The notes under the pieces: generated by a model
What the model saw: only the letters and a program-made list of their open reading frames with translations
Database searches by the model: none
Told to the model about the DNA's origin: nothing
Program-made: the position numbers and the translations under genes
Part shown: positions 18,229 through 25,885 of the stretch, in pieces
Numbering within the stretch: position 1 is the first letter of the stretch
Layout: every line of letters begins with the position of its first letter
From: Acidithiobacillus ferriphilus
GTDB taxonomy: Bacteria; Pseudomonadota; Gammaproteobacteria; Acidithiobacillales; Acidithiobacillaceae
Reading direction: 5' to 3'
DNA length: 41,793 bases
Assembly: GCF_018854775.1 (NCBI RefSeq)
Contig: NZ_JAAZTY010000134.1
Coordinates: 1 to 41,793, forward strand

Positions 18229-18554
18229 GGGCTTTCGAGGACACGCACCAAGGTTTGCAACCAGCCGGTATCCATCGGTGCCGTCAGTTTCAGACTGCGG
18301 CCCGACAACAGCATAATCTCTACCAGCGAAACAGACGGCCGGACCGGTGCCAGAGTGACCGGCAAAAACCCTTCGGTCCTATGGACCATCGGCCGCGGTT
18401 CTACCGCATCGGCAAATCGCTTGCGCCAGTAATGCAGGGTGGCTACGGCGATCCCTTCCTGCGCACAGTAATTCTTGGCGGAAAGGCCGCTCGCCTGAAA
18501 CCCGTCTACTTGTTGCCGCCAATAAGCGGTCTTCTCGTCTTTCGTCATAGCCAT
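18219..18554 (-). CDS. tnpA: IS66 accessory protein TnpA (IS3/IS911-type HTH)
   Basis: The 111-residue protein starts MAMTKDEKTAYWRQQVDGFQ and has the helix-turn-helix segment SGLSAKNYCAQEGIAVATLH followed by YWRKRF, as in IS66 Orf1 proteins that bind the element ends. It appears intact and is the first gene of the IS operon, 75 bp from the right terminus. Because tnpB and tnpC are broken, it is unlikely to support transposition by itself. Confidence 0.88.
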   Translation of the reverse strand: MAMTKDEKTAYWRQQVDGFQASGLSAKNYCAQEGIAVATLHYWRKRFADAVEPRPMVHRTEGFLPVTLAPVRPSVSLVEIMLLSGRSLKLTAPMDTGWLQTLVRVLESPCG

Positions 18555-18629
18555 CCCTCCTCGCTGAACGCGGATCAGGATCGGTCAGGCCAGAAAATTT
18601 GGGAAGGTGGGGGTTGCTTAAGCGCTTAC

Positions 18630-18824
18630 GATGTACGGGCGGGTAGCAGCGCAAGCGGACCTTCCTGTGTAGCTTAGGAACGAGTAGTATCGATCAACAG
18701 TTGTCGGTCGAGGTTGCCCGTTGAAGGGCCGGAACGGACGTATGCGTCCAACCGACCCAATGCATATTCTAGATAATCGTGGGCCCTTGCGGGTTGGCGC
18801 CAACCCGCAAGGGTGAGTCGGTTA
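18630..18824. other. rearranged debris with a perfect 30-bp palindrome
   Basis: No gene is recognised. At 18784-18813 there is a perfect 30-bp palindrome whose half-site is CCCTTGCGGGTTGGC. Twenty bases of it recur just inside the left end of the IS66 element at 16180-16199. Read from 18825 on the minus strand the DNA begins GTAACCGACTCACCC, resembling the GTAAGCG-type IS66 end, so this may be the solo end of a second IS copy that interrupted hsdR. Confidence 0.5.
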
Positions 18825-18962
18825 CAGCTGGATGCCGACAAACTTTCACCTCTGCTACGGTTACGCTATCACGCACTGGCTGATACATTTGAGGATCTGG
18901 GTGCGTCGGGAAAGATGCGAGAAGTGTTTAGTGGGTTTCAGCAGTATTTATATGATAGATAG
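18825..18962 (+). pseudogene. type I restriction enzyme HsdR, C-terminal fragment
   Basis: The open frame encodes LDADKLSPLLRLRYHALADT, then FEDLGASGKMREVFSGFQQY and LYDR before a TAG at 18960-18962. The pattern PLLxLxYHxALADxFxDLG...VFxGFQxYLY is the C-terminal end of HsdR subunits of the EcoEI type, which carry the translocase and nuclease of type I restriction. Everything upstream is gone and replaced by IS-like debris. There is no hsdM or hsdS in the window. The ATPase-TOPRIM gene begins 34 bp downstream, so it once followed hsdR directly, as extra defence genes often do. Confidence 0.78.
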
Positions 18963-18996
18963 CCTACTTTCAGGCATAGCATAACGGGATCATACA

Positions 18997-20808
18997 ATGT
19001 ACCTACAGAGCCTATATGTAGAAAATGTCGGGCCACTAGAGAAGCTTTCCTTGAATACCCAGTTTACCTCCGAAGGAAAACCAGCACCATTGATTTTTGT
19101 AGGGAAGAATGGTAGCGGTAAAACCAATTTGCTGTCTATGGTAGCTGATGCTTTTTTTGAGGCTGCGTCTGCACATTATAGAGACGTGGTTCCCAATATG
19201 GTTATGCAGCAGCGTGATTGGTTCAGGATTGTAGGTGGAGTAACTGTTATGTCTGGTAGGCAGTTTAACTGCACGCTCATGCGTTTTTCTGAGGGTGAAG
19301 ATGACTACTTTTATATAGACAAGGCAGGCACTCTTAATATTGGTGATATATCTGAAAGAGTCCCAGCGGACCTAAGAAAATGTTTATCATGGAATCCTGA
19401 TCAGATTGTTAAAAAATTCGACTTAAAATCTGAAATTAGTAAAAAGATATTCGAATCTGGGGTGTACGTATTTTTTCCATCAAACCGATCAGATCCACCC
19501 AGCTGGCTTAATAAAAATAGCCTGCCAAGTGACCTGTTCGACATTGGAGTCACTTATCAAGGAAGGCTAGATAAACCTATATATGCTCAGACTGGTCTAG
19601 ATAAGATTAAACAATGGATTTTGTCTGTTATGCTTGACAGCAGGGCTGACTATGACATACACGAAGTAAAGCTGAACGAAGAAATGTCACATTTATCCTT
19701 CACAATTACTGGTGGACTTGACCATAGACAAAAGAAAGTCATGGACTCAATAAATCTCATATTGCAATTAATTCTTAATGATTTATCCGCCAAATTTGTA
19801 TGGCAAAATAGGATATTACAACAAGGACTTGCCATATCAAAAGATCACCTTCGAACTCTCATACCTGTTGAATCGTTGTCGTCTGGTCAATCAACCCTAC
19901 TTGTTATTTTTGCTACACTTTTAAAATATGCTGATAAAGCAACGGGGGGATTCCCTATGCCTGATACAATTAAAGGAATCTGCATTATAGATGAGATTGA
20001 CGCTCACATTCACACCGATTTGCAATATGAAATTTTACCAAAATTATTTAAATTTTTTCCGAATGTACAATTTATTCTCTCTTCTCATTCACCATTATTT
20101 ATTCTTGGCATGACTCATCTGTACGGTGAAAACGATATTGAGATAATTGAGTTACCAACTGGTGTGCCGATTGTTGCTGAGTCATATTCCGAGTTTTTAC
20201 AGGCTTTTGAGGTTATGCAATTAACAAAGAAATATGAAAATTGTTTTATTGAGCATGTAAAACTTGGATCAAATCCTATTGTATTTACTGAAGGTGAAAC
20301 TGATGTTATGTACCTAAAAACAGCTATCGAGCTACTAGGCGCTTCTGACCTGGTTGGAAAGGTTGAAATTCAATCTATAGGTGCGAGAGACGAAGTAAGC
20401 GGTCAGATTGTTAACTCTGGAAAGAATCCCTTGTCTGCGGTACAGAATCTCCTAATTGCAAAACCACAGATCACAAACAGGAAGGTAATATTATTTTATG
20501 ATAATGATGTAAGAAACTGTTCTCATGGAGATTACGGAAATATCCATGTCAGAATAATGCCCAGCAACAATGCAAATACTGAAATACAGTATGGCATTGA
20601 AAATATTTTACCCGCTCATGTTTTTGAAGATAGATTTTATCAGGTAAAAGAATACAATAAAGGAAACGGTGACAAAGGCACAAGTAAGCATCTAAAAAAA
20701 ATGGAATTATGTAAATTCTTATGCGAGCAAAAGAAGGACAAGGCAGATTTTATTGGATTTGAGCATGTCCTTTCTATTATAAGAGAAGTAATTGGCATAA
20801 CTAGCTAA
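18997..20808 (+). CDS. OLD-like AAA ATPase with C-terminal TOPRIM nuclease domain (putative anti-phage)
   Basis: A 603-residue protein, AT-rich in codon use unlike the host. The N-terminal ABC/SMC-type ATPase has Walker A GKNGSGKT at 36-43, signature LSSGQ at 294-298, Walker B GICIIDEIDAHIH near 327-339 and the switch His in SSHSP at 362-366. The C-terminal half has a TOPRIM domain: FTEGETDVMYL with Glu432/Glu434, and FYDNDV with Asp502 and Asp504. This order is that of OLD-family nucleases and relatives used in phage defence (class 1 OLD, PARIS-like fusions, Lit/Gabija-type relatives). No UvrD-like helicase partner follows, so it is probably a stand-alone class 1-type system. It lies right after an HsdR remnant inside the tRNA-Lys island. 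The exact subfamily is not decided. Confidence 0.87.
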   Translation: MYLQSLYVENVGPLEKLSLNTQFTSEGKPAPLIFVGKNGSGKTNLLSMVADAFFEAASAHYRDVVPNMVMQQRDWFRIVGGVTVMSGRQFNCTLMRFSEGEDDYFYIDKAGTLNIGDISERVPADLRKCLSWNPDQIVKKFDLKSEISKKIFESGVYVFFPSNRSDPPSWLNKNSLPSDLFDIGVTYQGRLDKPIYAQTGLDKIKQWILSVMLDSRADYDIHEVKLNEEMSHLSFTITGGLDHRQKKVMDSINLILQLILNDLSAKFVWQNRILQQGLAISKDHLRTLIPVESLSSGQSTLLVIFATLLKYADKATGGFPMPDTIKGICIIDEIDAHIHTDLQYEILPKLFKFFPNVQFILSSHSPLFILGMTHLYGENDIEIIELPTGVPIVAESYSEFLQAFEVMQLTKKYENCFIEHVKLGSNPIVFTEGETDVMYLKTAIELLGASDLVGKVEIQSIGARDEVSGQIVNSGKNPLSAVQNLLIAKPQITNRKVILFYDNDVRNCSHGDYGNIHVRIMPSNNANTEIQYGIENILPAHVFEDRFYQVKEYNKGNGDKGTSKHLKKMELCKFLCEQKKDKADFIGFEHVLSIIREVIGITS

Positions 20809-21616
20809 CCTTGATTGGTATTTCATATAGGATTTTCTATAGGTTAAATTAAAAAGTTCACCTGCCAAGCCGTCACTTACATCAAGCATGTCATCCGCAA
20901 TATTCCCTCAGGAGGAAACATCTCTATCAAGTCACTCCACAACGCATGCAAATGCGCAATTCACCTACCTTGGTGATTGGCAGTCCTAACTGCGACATCG
21001 TCTGGGAGCGTCATAATTTTGTGCCACACATTTTCGCTAATCAGATCAGTCTTGGCAAACTCTGGGCCGTAGTCACTGATGGCAAAATCTTCCAGCTCTA
21101 ACACTCTCCTGGCTGAACGAAAAAAATAATCCAAATCAAGTTTCCGTGTCATTGGCTAATTACGCCTCTTTTTTCTGCATACCGAGGATTTGCAGCAGTC
21201 TAGTTATTAAGGACTATGCTGTGCGAAGTCAGTTCGATGACCGCTCAGGGTAGGATGATGCCATTTTCTTTCCGCTGCTGAATGCTGCAATCAGTCTTGA
21301 CCTGCCCTTCGAACAAAATCTCCACATGAAGCCTTCGATGTCGAATGGTAGAGAAAATGGCTCCACAAACTGTGGTATACTCACATTCCCTGACAACAGT
21401 GTTCTACTACAGACGCTCCACATAAAATAGCCACCCAGCCAAAGCGTGAAGCGACCATAATCAGGCGGCCGCTCACCATTGAATCCGTGGGATCTCAGGC
21501 ATTTTCGTATTACGCCTAAAGTACAACACCAAAAACACAAAGTATAGCCTATGGGCAGGCCACTCCTGGCTGCCCATACGCCCCCTTGTCCTTATCAAGG
21601 ATAACCCGCGATCATA
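20809..21616. other. 800-bp stretch of uncertain coding content
   Basis: Between the ATPase gene and the zinc-ribbon gene no family is recognised. A plus-strand frame at about 20856-20979 reads CQAVTYIKHVIRNIPSGGNI then SIKSLHNACKCAIHLPW and looks protein-like but has no start. A minus-strand frame is listed separately. Another minus-strand frame at 21229-21540 (103 aa, Cys/Trp-rich) has no ribosome site and unlikely composition. The region may be a decayed gene. Confidence 0.35.
20961..21152 (-). CDS. short hypothetical protein, possibly a gene remnant
   Basis: A 63-residue frame, MTRKLDLDYFFRSARRVLEL then EDFAISDYGPEFAKTDLISE and a polar tail. Composition is protein-like and an AGAGG lies eleven nt upstream of the ATG. 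I recognise no family. It may be the 5' part of a longer gene cut short on the downstream side, since the remaining residues VRTANHQGR end abruptly. Confidence 0.35.
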   Translation of the reverse strand: MTRKLDLDYFFRSARRVLELEDFAISDYGPEFAKTDLISENVWHKIMTLPDDVAVRTANHQGR

Positions 21617-21922
21617 TTACCAAGGTACTGATGAACTCTCACCACCTCCACCACCATCATTTCTCTGCGGCAGTTGGTTATTATGTCCCCTCCAGAGTGC
21701 AGCAGAATTCCGCAAAGCATCCAGCTGCGCTCTCGTCACAGCCTGTTGGGCTGCCTTTTCCCGATGAAAATCCCACTGCTCTACTTGGGAAATGATGTTC
21801 TTGCTTTTGCAGCGGAAGCAAAAGTGCCAGTGCTCATCCCGGAAGGGATGATCCTTTTTGTAATACAACGGCATCCGACAACCGCAATCATTACAATAAT
21901 ACACTTTTAATGCTCTAGACAT
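21617..21922 (-). CDS. small zinc-ribbon protein next to the replication gene
   Basis: The 101-residue protein begins MSRALKVYYCNDCGCRMPLY and has a four-cysteine zinc ribbon: CNDCGC and, 20-odd residues on, FCFRCKSKN. The C-terminal half is helical, then a low-complexity GGGGGESSS tail. GAGGTG lies five nt upstream of the ATG at 21922; a further in-frame Met upstream is less likely. It lies 89 bp after the Rep gene on the same strand and is likely co-transcribed. Zinc-ribbon proteins beside Rep genes of satellite elements often serve in regulation or replication; the role here is inferred from position only. Confidence 0.68.
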   Translation of the reverse strand: MSRALKVYYCNDCGCRMPLYYKKDHPFRDEHWHFCFRCKSKNIISQVEQWDFHREKAAQQAVTRAQLDALRNSAALWRGHNNQLPQRNDGGGGGESSSVPW

Positions 21923-22011
21923 TTTACACCTCATGATAAATAATAGACATGGATTCACAGATCCATATTATTATAGATACATATATGGCGAGATAGAGAA
22001 TGATCTTATTT

Positions 22012-23067
22012 TTAATTGTTTTTGTGTTTAATTTCACCACGAAACACTAACCGCTGCTTATCGCTGCACTTATACGGCAGGAATTTATCGAGCTTTGTGA
22101 TGTACCAGATCACGTAAGCCAAACATTGTCGCATTTCGGTATTCTCACGCTCGATCATCCCGATAGCTTTGCATCGATACTGGAGAAACTTTTCCTGGGT
22201 ATTGAAATAGCGACCATGTCCATTCGTGAGCTTATGCCACTGTTCAACAATGCACGTTGCTAGGCCATAATAATTCCTGACGTGATCCCCATCGAAGAAA
22301 AAGAGGGCATGCAGGTGATGCCCCTTTTTGACCCCGTACTCGATCCTGGCTAGGTAACCCACCAAATGCTCAAATACACCCACTTTCCGCTGCATCAGAT
22401 CTCTTAAGGATGAGACATGGCGGAGTAGAGGTTCTAACGGATCTCTCTCTTGCTTACTGGGATCATTCGAAAGATTAAAATCTAACCGAAGCACGACCAT
22501 TCGCCGATGGTGATCAAAGAGTGCGTCCATATACTGAGTCGACTTTACGAAGGTTCGCGTAGCATTTTCTTCCCTGTGCCGGATCTTTTCCTTGAACGGC
22601 CGCGTCTGCATATTGGCGCGAAGTGTGGCAATGTAATTGTTAGCCATCGATGCGAGATCGTGTCGAGCGTATGCCGCCAATGGATAGTCTTGGCAACCAA
22701 TACTTTCTGGGAAAGAGATCGTCGTCACAAAAAACAATTCAACATGCGGACTGTACCAGAAGGTAGGCCTAAAATCGTGCAACCAGGTGTCTATCCATCC
22801 CATTGATCCATTGATAAAGGGGTCACTGATTCGGATGGTTTTGCGGATCTCAAAGGGTAGTACATCCACCTTTTCGATGTGACGCATGAATCGCTCAATC
22901 TGCCACAGTCGAGCGTCATAGCTCGGTACAATGCCTGCTGTCGGCGGCTCTTCGTCTGTATCCATATTGATGCCATGGCGTAGGTTGAGGGCATGATAGA
23001 TTTCTGGGAGGGAGAGGTTCTGGGACCGGAATTGGTCATAGAGGGTGTGGATCGTGGTCTTGGACAT
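22012..23067 (-). CDS. HUH-type replication protein (YagK/YfjJ C-terminal, inovirus Gp2 type)
   Basis: A 351-residue protein of the family found in cryptic prophages and filamentous-phage-like satellites (inovirus Gp2, E. coli YagK/YfjJ). The order of motifs fits a rolling-circle initiator: VVLRLDFNLS near 191-200, the HUH-like metal motif GHHLHALFFFDG at 249-260, and the two-tyrosine motif YVIWYITK at 318-325, spaced as in the phiX174 A protein (Tyr-x3-Tyr plus Lys). It would nick one strand at an origin and start rolling-circle replication. A weak AAGGTA site precedes the ATG. The gene is AT-rich for its first part and looks intact, unlike the integrase. Confidence 0.8.
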   Translation of the reverse strand: MSKTTIHTLYDQFRSQNLSLPEIYHALNLRHGINMDTDEEPPTAGIVPSYDARLWQIERFMRHIEKVDVLPFEIRKTIRISDPFINGSMGWIDTWLHDFRPTFWYSPHVELFFVTTISFPESIGCQDYPLAAYARHDLASMANNYIATLRANMQTRPFKEKIRHREENATRTFVKSTQYMDALFDHHRRMVVLRLDFNLSNDPSKQERDPLEPLLRHVSSLRDLMQRKVGVFEHLVGYLARIEYGVKKGHHLHALFFFDGDHVRNYYGLATCIVEQWHKLTNGHGRYFNTQEKFLQYRCKAIGMIERENTEMRQCLAYVIWYITKLDKFLPYKCSDKQRLVFRGEIKHKNN

Positions 23068-23514
23068 CGAAATACCTTTTTCTTTAGTAAAATGTCACCA
23101 AAAATGCAATGGAAGTAGACGAACTTCAAAATCGCGATGGGTATAAGAATAATGAAATAAATAATCTATATAATGGGGACTATATTTATTTATTTTTAGT
23201 TTATCTTTTTGTTTATATTTTGGTGATCATTGGGTTATGATTTGAGATTATTTTTAAGGGTCATATTGTGGGAATGGATGGGATGATTAAGATTAATATA
23301 ATTAAATATATATCCACGACTTTTATTGATAAAAATGTATTATAGCGTAAGGTTATTATAGGATAAAAGTCGCTATGAAGCCCGGATGTGTCGCTTATGC
23401 GTGATTGTTGAAGTTGTGCGCGCACATTATTACAAAAATCTTCGTTATTGATTAATGAATTGGCGGTGTGTTGAAAGCCCTTGTAATGGACAAGTGAATT
23501 ATAGCGAGGAGATT
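23068..23514. other. AT-rich non-coding region upstream of rep, candidate origin
   Basis: No gene is seen in this very AT-rich stretch. A 10-bp inverted repeat, CGACTTTTAT at 23317-23326 and ATAAAAGTCG at 23363-23372, flanks a 36-nt spacer and sits about 250 bp upstream of the Rep start. An AT-rich tract next to a hairpin beside an HUH Rep gene is what a double-strand origin would look like. The assignment is a hypothesis. Confidence 0.4.
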
Positions 23515-23607
23515 GTGACGTTGGTTAGTCAGGCCGATCTTGAAGGCGGACGTTTGCACATTGACGAGAATGGCCATCAGTGCCTGCGAAAACGCAGCGA
23601 ATCGTGA
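23515..23607 (+). CDS. possible 30-residue mini-protein or gene fragment
   Basis: GCGAGGAG lies four nt before a GTG at 23515 that opens a short frame, VTLVSQADLEGGRLHIDENG then HQCLRKRSES, ending TGA. The composition is protein-like. No family is recognised and it may be the tail of a lost gene. Confidence 0.2.
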   Translation: MTLVSQADLEGGRLHIDENGHQCLRKRSES

Positions 23608-24112
23608 GTTGAGTGAGGGAGCCATCACGATTCCAATCCACCGATTATTCTGGTACTAGGTAGAATGGGCTGAAATCCGGCTGCGTGCCCCCATGAACAT
23701 CAGGTTGCTCCAAGTGAATGGAGCGCCAGGGCGCCAGGGGAGATAGGCTTGTCGGCATATCCACGTGCGGTATCTGCACAGCGGGCATCAGCTGTTGTCA
23801 TTATGCTTGTATTCGTCTGCGCGATATTCAGGAGCCAACAAGCCAATATAACACGACCATTCTTCCTGATTCGAGATGAGATCACCGGATGCATCGGCTT
23901 CGCGTCCTCTACCTATAGGCTAGCGTCTCCCGGAAGTGCAACCAGGTGAGAGCGCTCGACAAAGCCGTCTATACCTGATGTTCGTGTCCGCCATGCCGGT
24001 TCGCCCAGAGACCCCGATGATTCGGGCCATGGAGTGGCTGTTGACCGGCGATGTCTTGGATGCCGAGTGGGGTATGTTTTCCGAATGTTACCCAAAATGT
24101 TACCCAAAATGG
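23608..24112. other. island right-end region without a recognisable gene
   Basis: Short frames occur on both strands but none has a ribosome site and a coherent family. At 24085-24108 the 12-bp unit ATGTTACCCAAA is repeated twice in tandem, about 45 bp from the right att copy, and could be a recombination-protein arm site. GC content returns toward the host value here. Confidence 0.35.
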
Positions 24113-24150
24113 AAAACAGCCACTCGGGTGTAAACCTAAGTAGCTGTTTT
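24113..24150 (-). terminator. island-supplied terminator of tRNA-Lys
   Basis: AAAACAGC at 24113-24120 pairs with GCTGTTTT at 24143-24150, with the stem extended by ACT/AGT past one mismatch. On the minus strand it follows the tRNA 3' end by a few bases and ends in GCTGTTTT. It replaces the original terminator that now lies at 15402-15441. Confidence 0.65.
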
Positions 24151-24153
24151 ATT

Positions 24154-24229
<76 letters not shown>

Positions 24230-24240
24230 GGAGGACCCGT

Positions 24241-24268
24241 ATTATAGGAATTTTCGCCAAGAAGGCAA
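24241..24268 (-). promoter_or_regulatory. promoter of tRNA-Lys
   Basis: On the minus strand TTGCCT (24268-24263), a 16-nt spacer and a perfect TATAAT (24246-24241) lie 11 nt before the tRNA 5' end, a strong sigma-70-type arrangement. Confidence 0.75.
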
Positions 24269-24284
24269 GAGCGGACGCGGTAAG

Positions 24285-24761
24285 TTAGTGAGCCGTGCAT
24301 CGTCGCAGCCGGATCACGACCTCGACTCTTTCCACCTCAGTCTCCAGCGGCAGGTCGGGGAGCTTGTTAATTTGCAGGGCAGATGCAGGAATATCCAGCA
24401 ACTCTCCCGAATCTACATAATAGAAATGATGATGAAGAGAAACATTGGGGTCATAGAACACCTTGCCGGGCTCAACAATCACTTCGCGCACCAATGAATG
24501 ATCGGCGAACAGGCCAAGAGTGTTATAGACCGTTGCCTTAGACACCACGGGATAATCTGCATTGACGCGCTGCATGATCTCTTCCGCGGAAAGATGCGCG
24601 CAAGAGGAGAAGAGTGCGTAGCCAATCTCTACCCTTTGGCTGGTGGGATTCACCCCCGCCTCGCGAAGCACTTCCAACACACGTTGTTTGTTCCAATCGT
24701 CATTTCCCACGGGCGGTCTCGCTTTAATTTTAAACTCGTTATAATTGTAGCGCCAATGCAC
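24285..24761 (-). CDS. Fur-family metal- or peroxide-responsive repressor
   Basis: A 158-residue winged-helix repressor. The DNA-binding part has TSQRVEIGYALF, SAEEIMQRVN and the recognition helix segment SKATVYNTLGLF near residue 75-86. The dimerisation part has HHHFYYVDSGELLDIP near residue 110, the metal site of the family. The usual CxxC structural zinc pairs are absent, as in Irr and some PerR-like members, so simple Fur function is not assured. Start is uncertain: GTG at 24761, or GTG at 24710 which removes a 17-residue extension. It follows thiO by 15 bp and ends the tamA-tamB-thiO unit. Confidence 0.88.
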   Translation of the reverse strand: MHWRYNYNEFKIKARPPVGNDDWNKQRVLEVLREAGVNPTSQRVEIGYALFSSCAHLSAEEIMQRVNADYPVVSKATVYNTLGLFADHSLVREVIVEPGKVFYDPNVSLHHHFYYVDSGELLDIPASALQINKLPDLPLETEVERVEVVIRLRRCTAH

Positions 24762-24776
24762 AGCCAGGAAAAGGCC

Positions 24777-25868
24777 TTACTGTGCCGGCCTCGGTGTCAG
24801 AACTGCATAAGGGTTAATATCCAGCGGCGGTGGCGTCTTCATTAATAAGGATGCCAGAATGTCGGCAGTCGCGGGCGCATTGGTAAGTCCGTAACGGAAA
24901 TGACCAGCGGCGACAAAAAGCCCCTCCCAGCCGGGAACAGGACCGATATAGGGAATACTATCCTGACTTCCTGGGCGCAATCCAGACCATTGCTTGAGGA
25001 TTGGTAGCGACTCCAGATCCGGATAGACTTGAGTGGCGAAGTCCACAAGTTCGTTTCGTGCTTCGTCCGTGGTCGATTTATCAAACCCCGCAAGCTCGCT
25101 CGTGCTGCCCGCCAGAATCAGACCATCCCGTCGCGGTATCAGATAATGATTGTCGCGCATCAACATCGTATTGAGGGCTCCCGGTTTGCCCTGAAGCAGG
25201 AGCATTTGGCCGCGCACTGGAATGATGTCCAGGTGAATGCCTATTTCTCCGAGTATTTTTCCACTCCAGGCACCGGCGGTCACGATGGCCCGCTCTGCGG
25301 GGATAAAGCCGGTGATGGTTTCTATGCCTTGCAGCCGTTCGCCTTGCTTACGAAAGCCAGTGACTGCTGTATTTTCATACAAAACGATGCCCAGTTGGCG
25401 GCAGCGTGCGGCCATTGCCGCCAGCAAGCGGGGGTTCCGTACTTGTGCGACTTCCGGGCACCAGAGTGTTTGGGTTTCTCCTGCCAGCCCTGGGCGCCAA
25501 TCCAGCCCCCACGCGGCGCCCCAAGCCGGCACATCATTTGGGATTTTCTCATGCTCACCCTCCAGAATAAGCAAGCCGGAAGGTATCCACTCAGGATCAA
25601 TGCCAGTTTGCTCCAGCAACGTGGAAGTCAGGGAGAAATAGCGTTGCATACTATACAGCGCAAGACGCAATAGGGCAGGGGGGTAGTGCCACGGATACAA
25701 TGGGCTCAGAATACCCCCACCAGCCCATGATGCTTCCTGACCGATATGACCTTGATCGAGCACTGTAACGCGTAGACCAGCCTCCGCAAGCTTAATCGCG
25801 CTGACTAAGCCGATCGCACCACCGCCAATCAGCAGAACATCCGTTTGCACAGGGGTTTCAGCGAGCAT
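24777..25868 (-). CDS. thiO: glycine oxidase ThiO
   Basis: ThiO is an FAD flavoenzyme that oxidises glycine to the iminoacetate used for the thiazole part of thiamine. The 363-residue protein has the FAD-binding LLIGGGAIGLVSAIKLAEAG at the N-terminus, GHIGQEASWAGGGILSPLYP at about 40-58 as in DAAO/GlyOx enzymes, and the C-terminal FAD/substrate part GLRPGSQDSIPYIGP followed by GHFRYGLTNAPAT. Other thi genes are not in the window. It lies 17 bp after tamB and 15 bp before the Fur-like gene on the same strand. Confidence 0.93.
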   Translation of the reverse strand: MLAETPVQTDVLLIGGGAIGLVSAIKLAEAGLRVTVLDQGHIGQEASWAGGGILSPLYPWHYPPALLRLALYSMQRYFSLTSTLLEQTGIDPEWIPSGLLILEGEHEKIPNDVPAWGAAWGLDWRPGLAGETQTLWCPEVAQVRNPRLLAAMAARCRQLGIVLYENTAVTGFRKQGERLQGIETITGFIPAERAIVTAGAWSGKILGEIGIHLDIIPVRGQMLLLQGKPGALNTMLMRDNHYLIPRRDGLILAGSTSELAGFDKSTTDEARNELVDFATQVYPDLESLPILKQWSGLRPGSQDSIPYIGPVPGWEGLFVAAGHFRYGLTNAPATADILASLLMKTPPPLDINPYAVLTPRPAQ

Positions 25869-25885
25869 CTAAGGTCACCACTATC

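Larger units (their letters stand above)
16160..18629 (-). mobile_element. IS66-family insertion sequence with internal inversion
   Basis: About 2.47 kb. The left end begins GTAAGCGTTCAGCGC and the right end, read inward on the minus strand, GTAAGCGCTTAAGC; GTAAGCG is the usual IS66 terminus. tnpA, tnpB and tnpC are read leftwards. The right end lies 75 bp before tnpA and the left end 40 bp after tnpC, as in intact members. The flanking 8-mers (AAGAAAGC and GATGTACG) differ, so there is no target duplication and the neighbouring DNA has been rearranged. A segment of about 0.47 kb (17460-17932) is inverted, breaking tnpB and tnpC. Confidence 0.88.

Noticed and set aside
18630-18825. Right end of the IS66 element placed at 18825 instead of 18629
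   Set aside because: GTAAGCG at 18629 is the better terminus and its distance to tnpA is normal; 18825 is kept only as a possible scar of a second copy.
21229-21540. 103-residue minus-strand frame in the island
   Set aside because: No ribosome site, odd Cys/Trp-rich composition and no known family.
23700-24133. Frames on both strands between rep and tRNA-Lys as integrase or other genes
   Set aside because: No recombinase motif, no ribosome site and conflicting frames; treated as non-coding or decayed.
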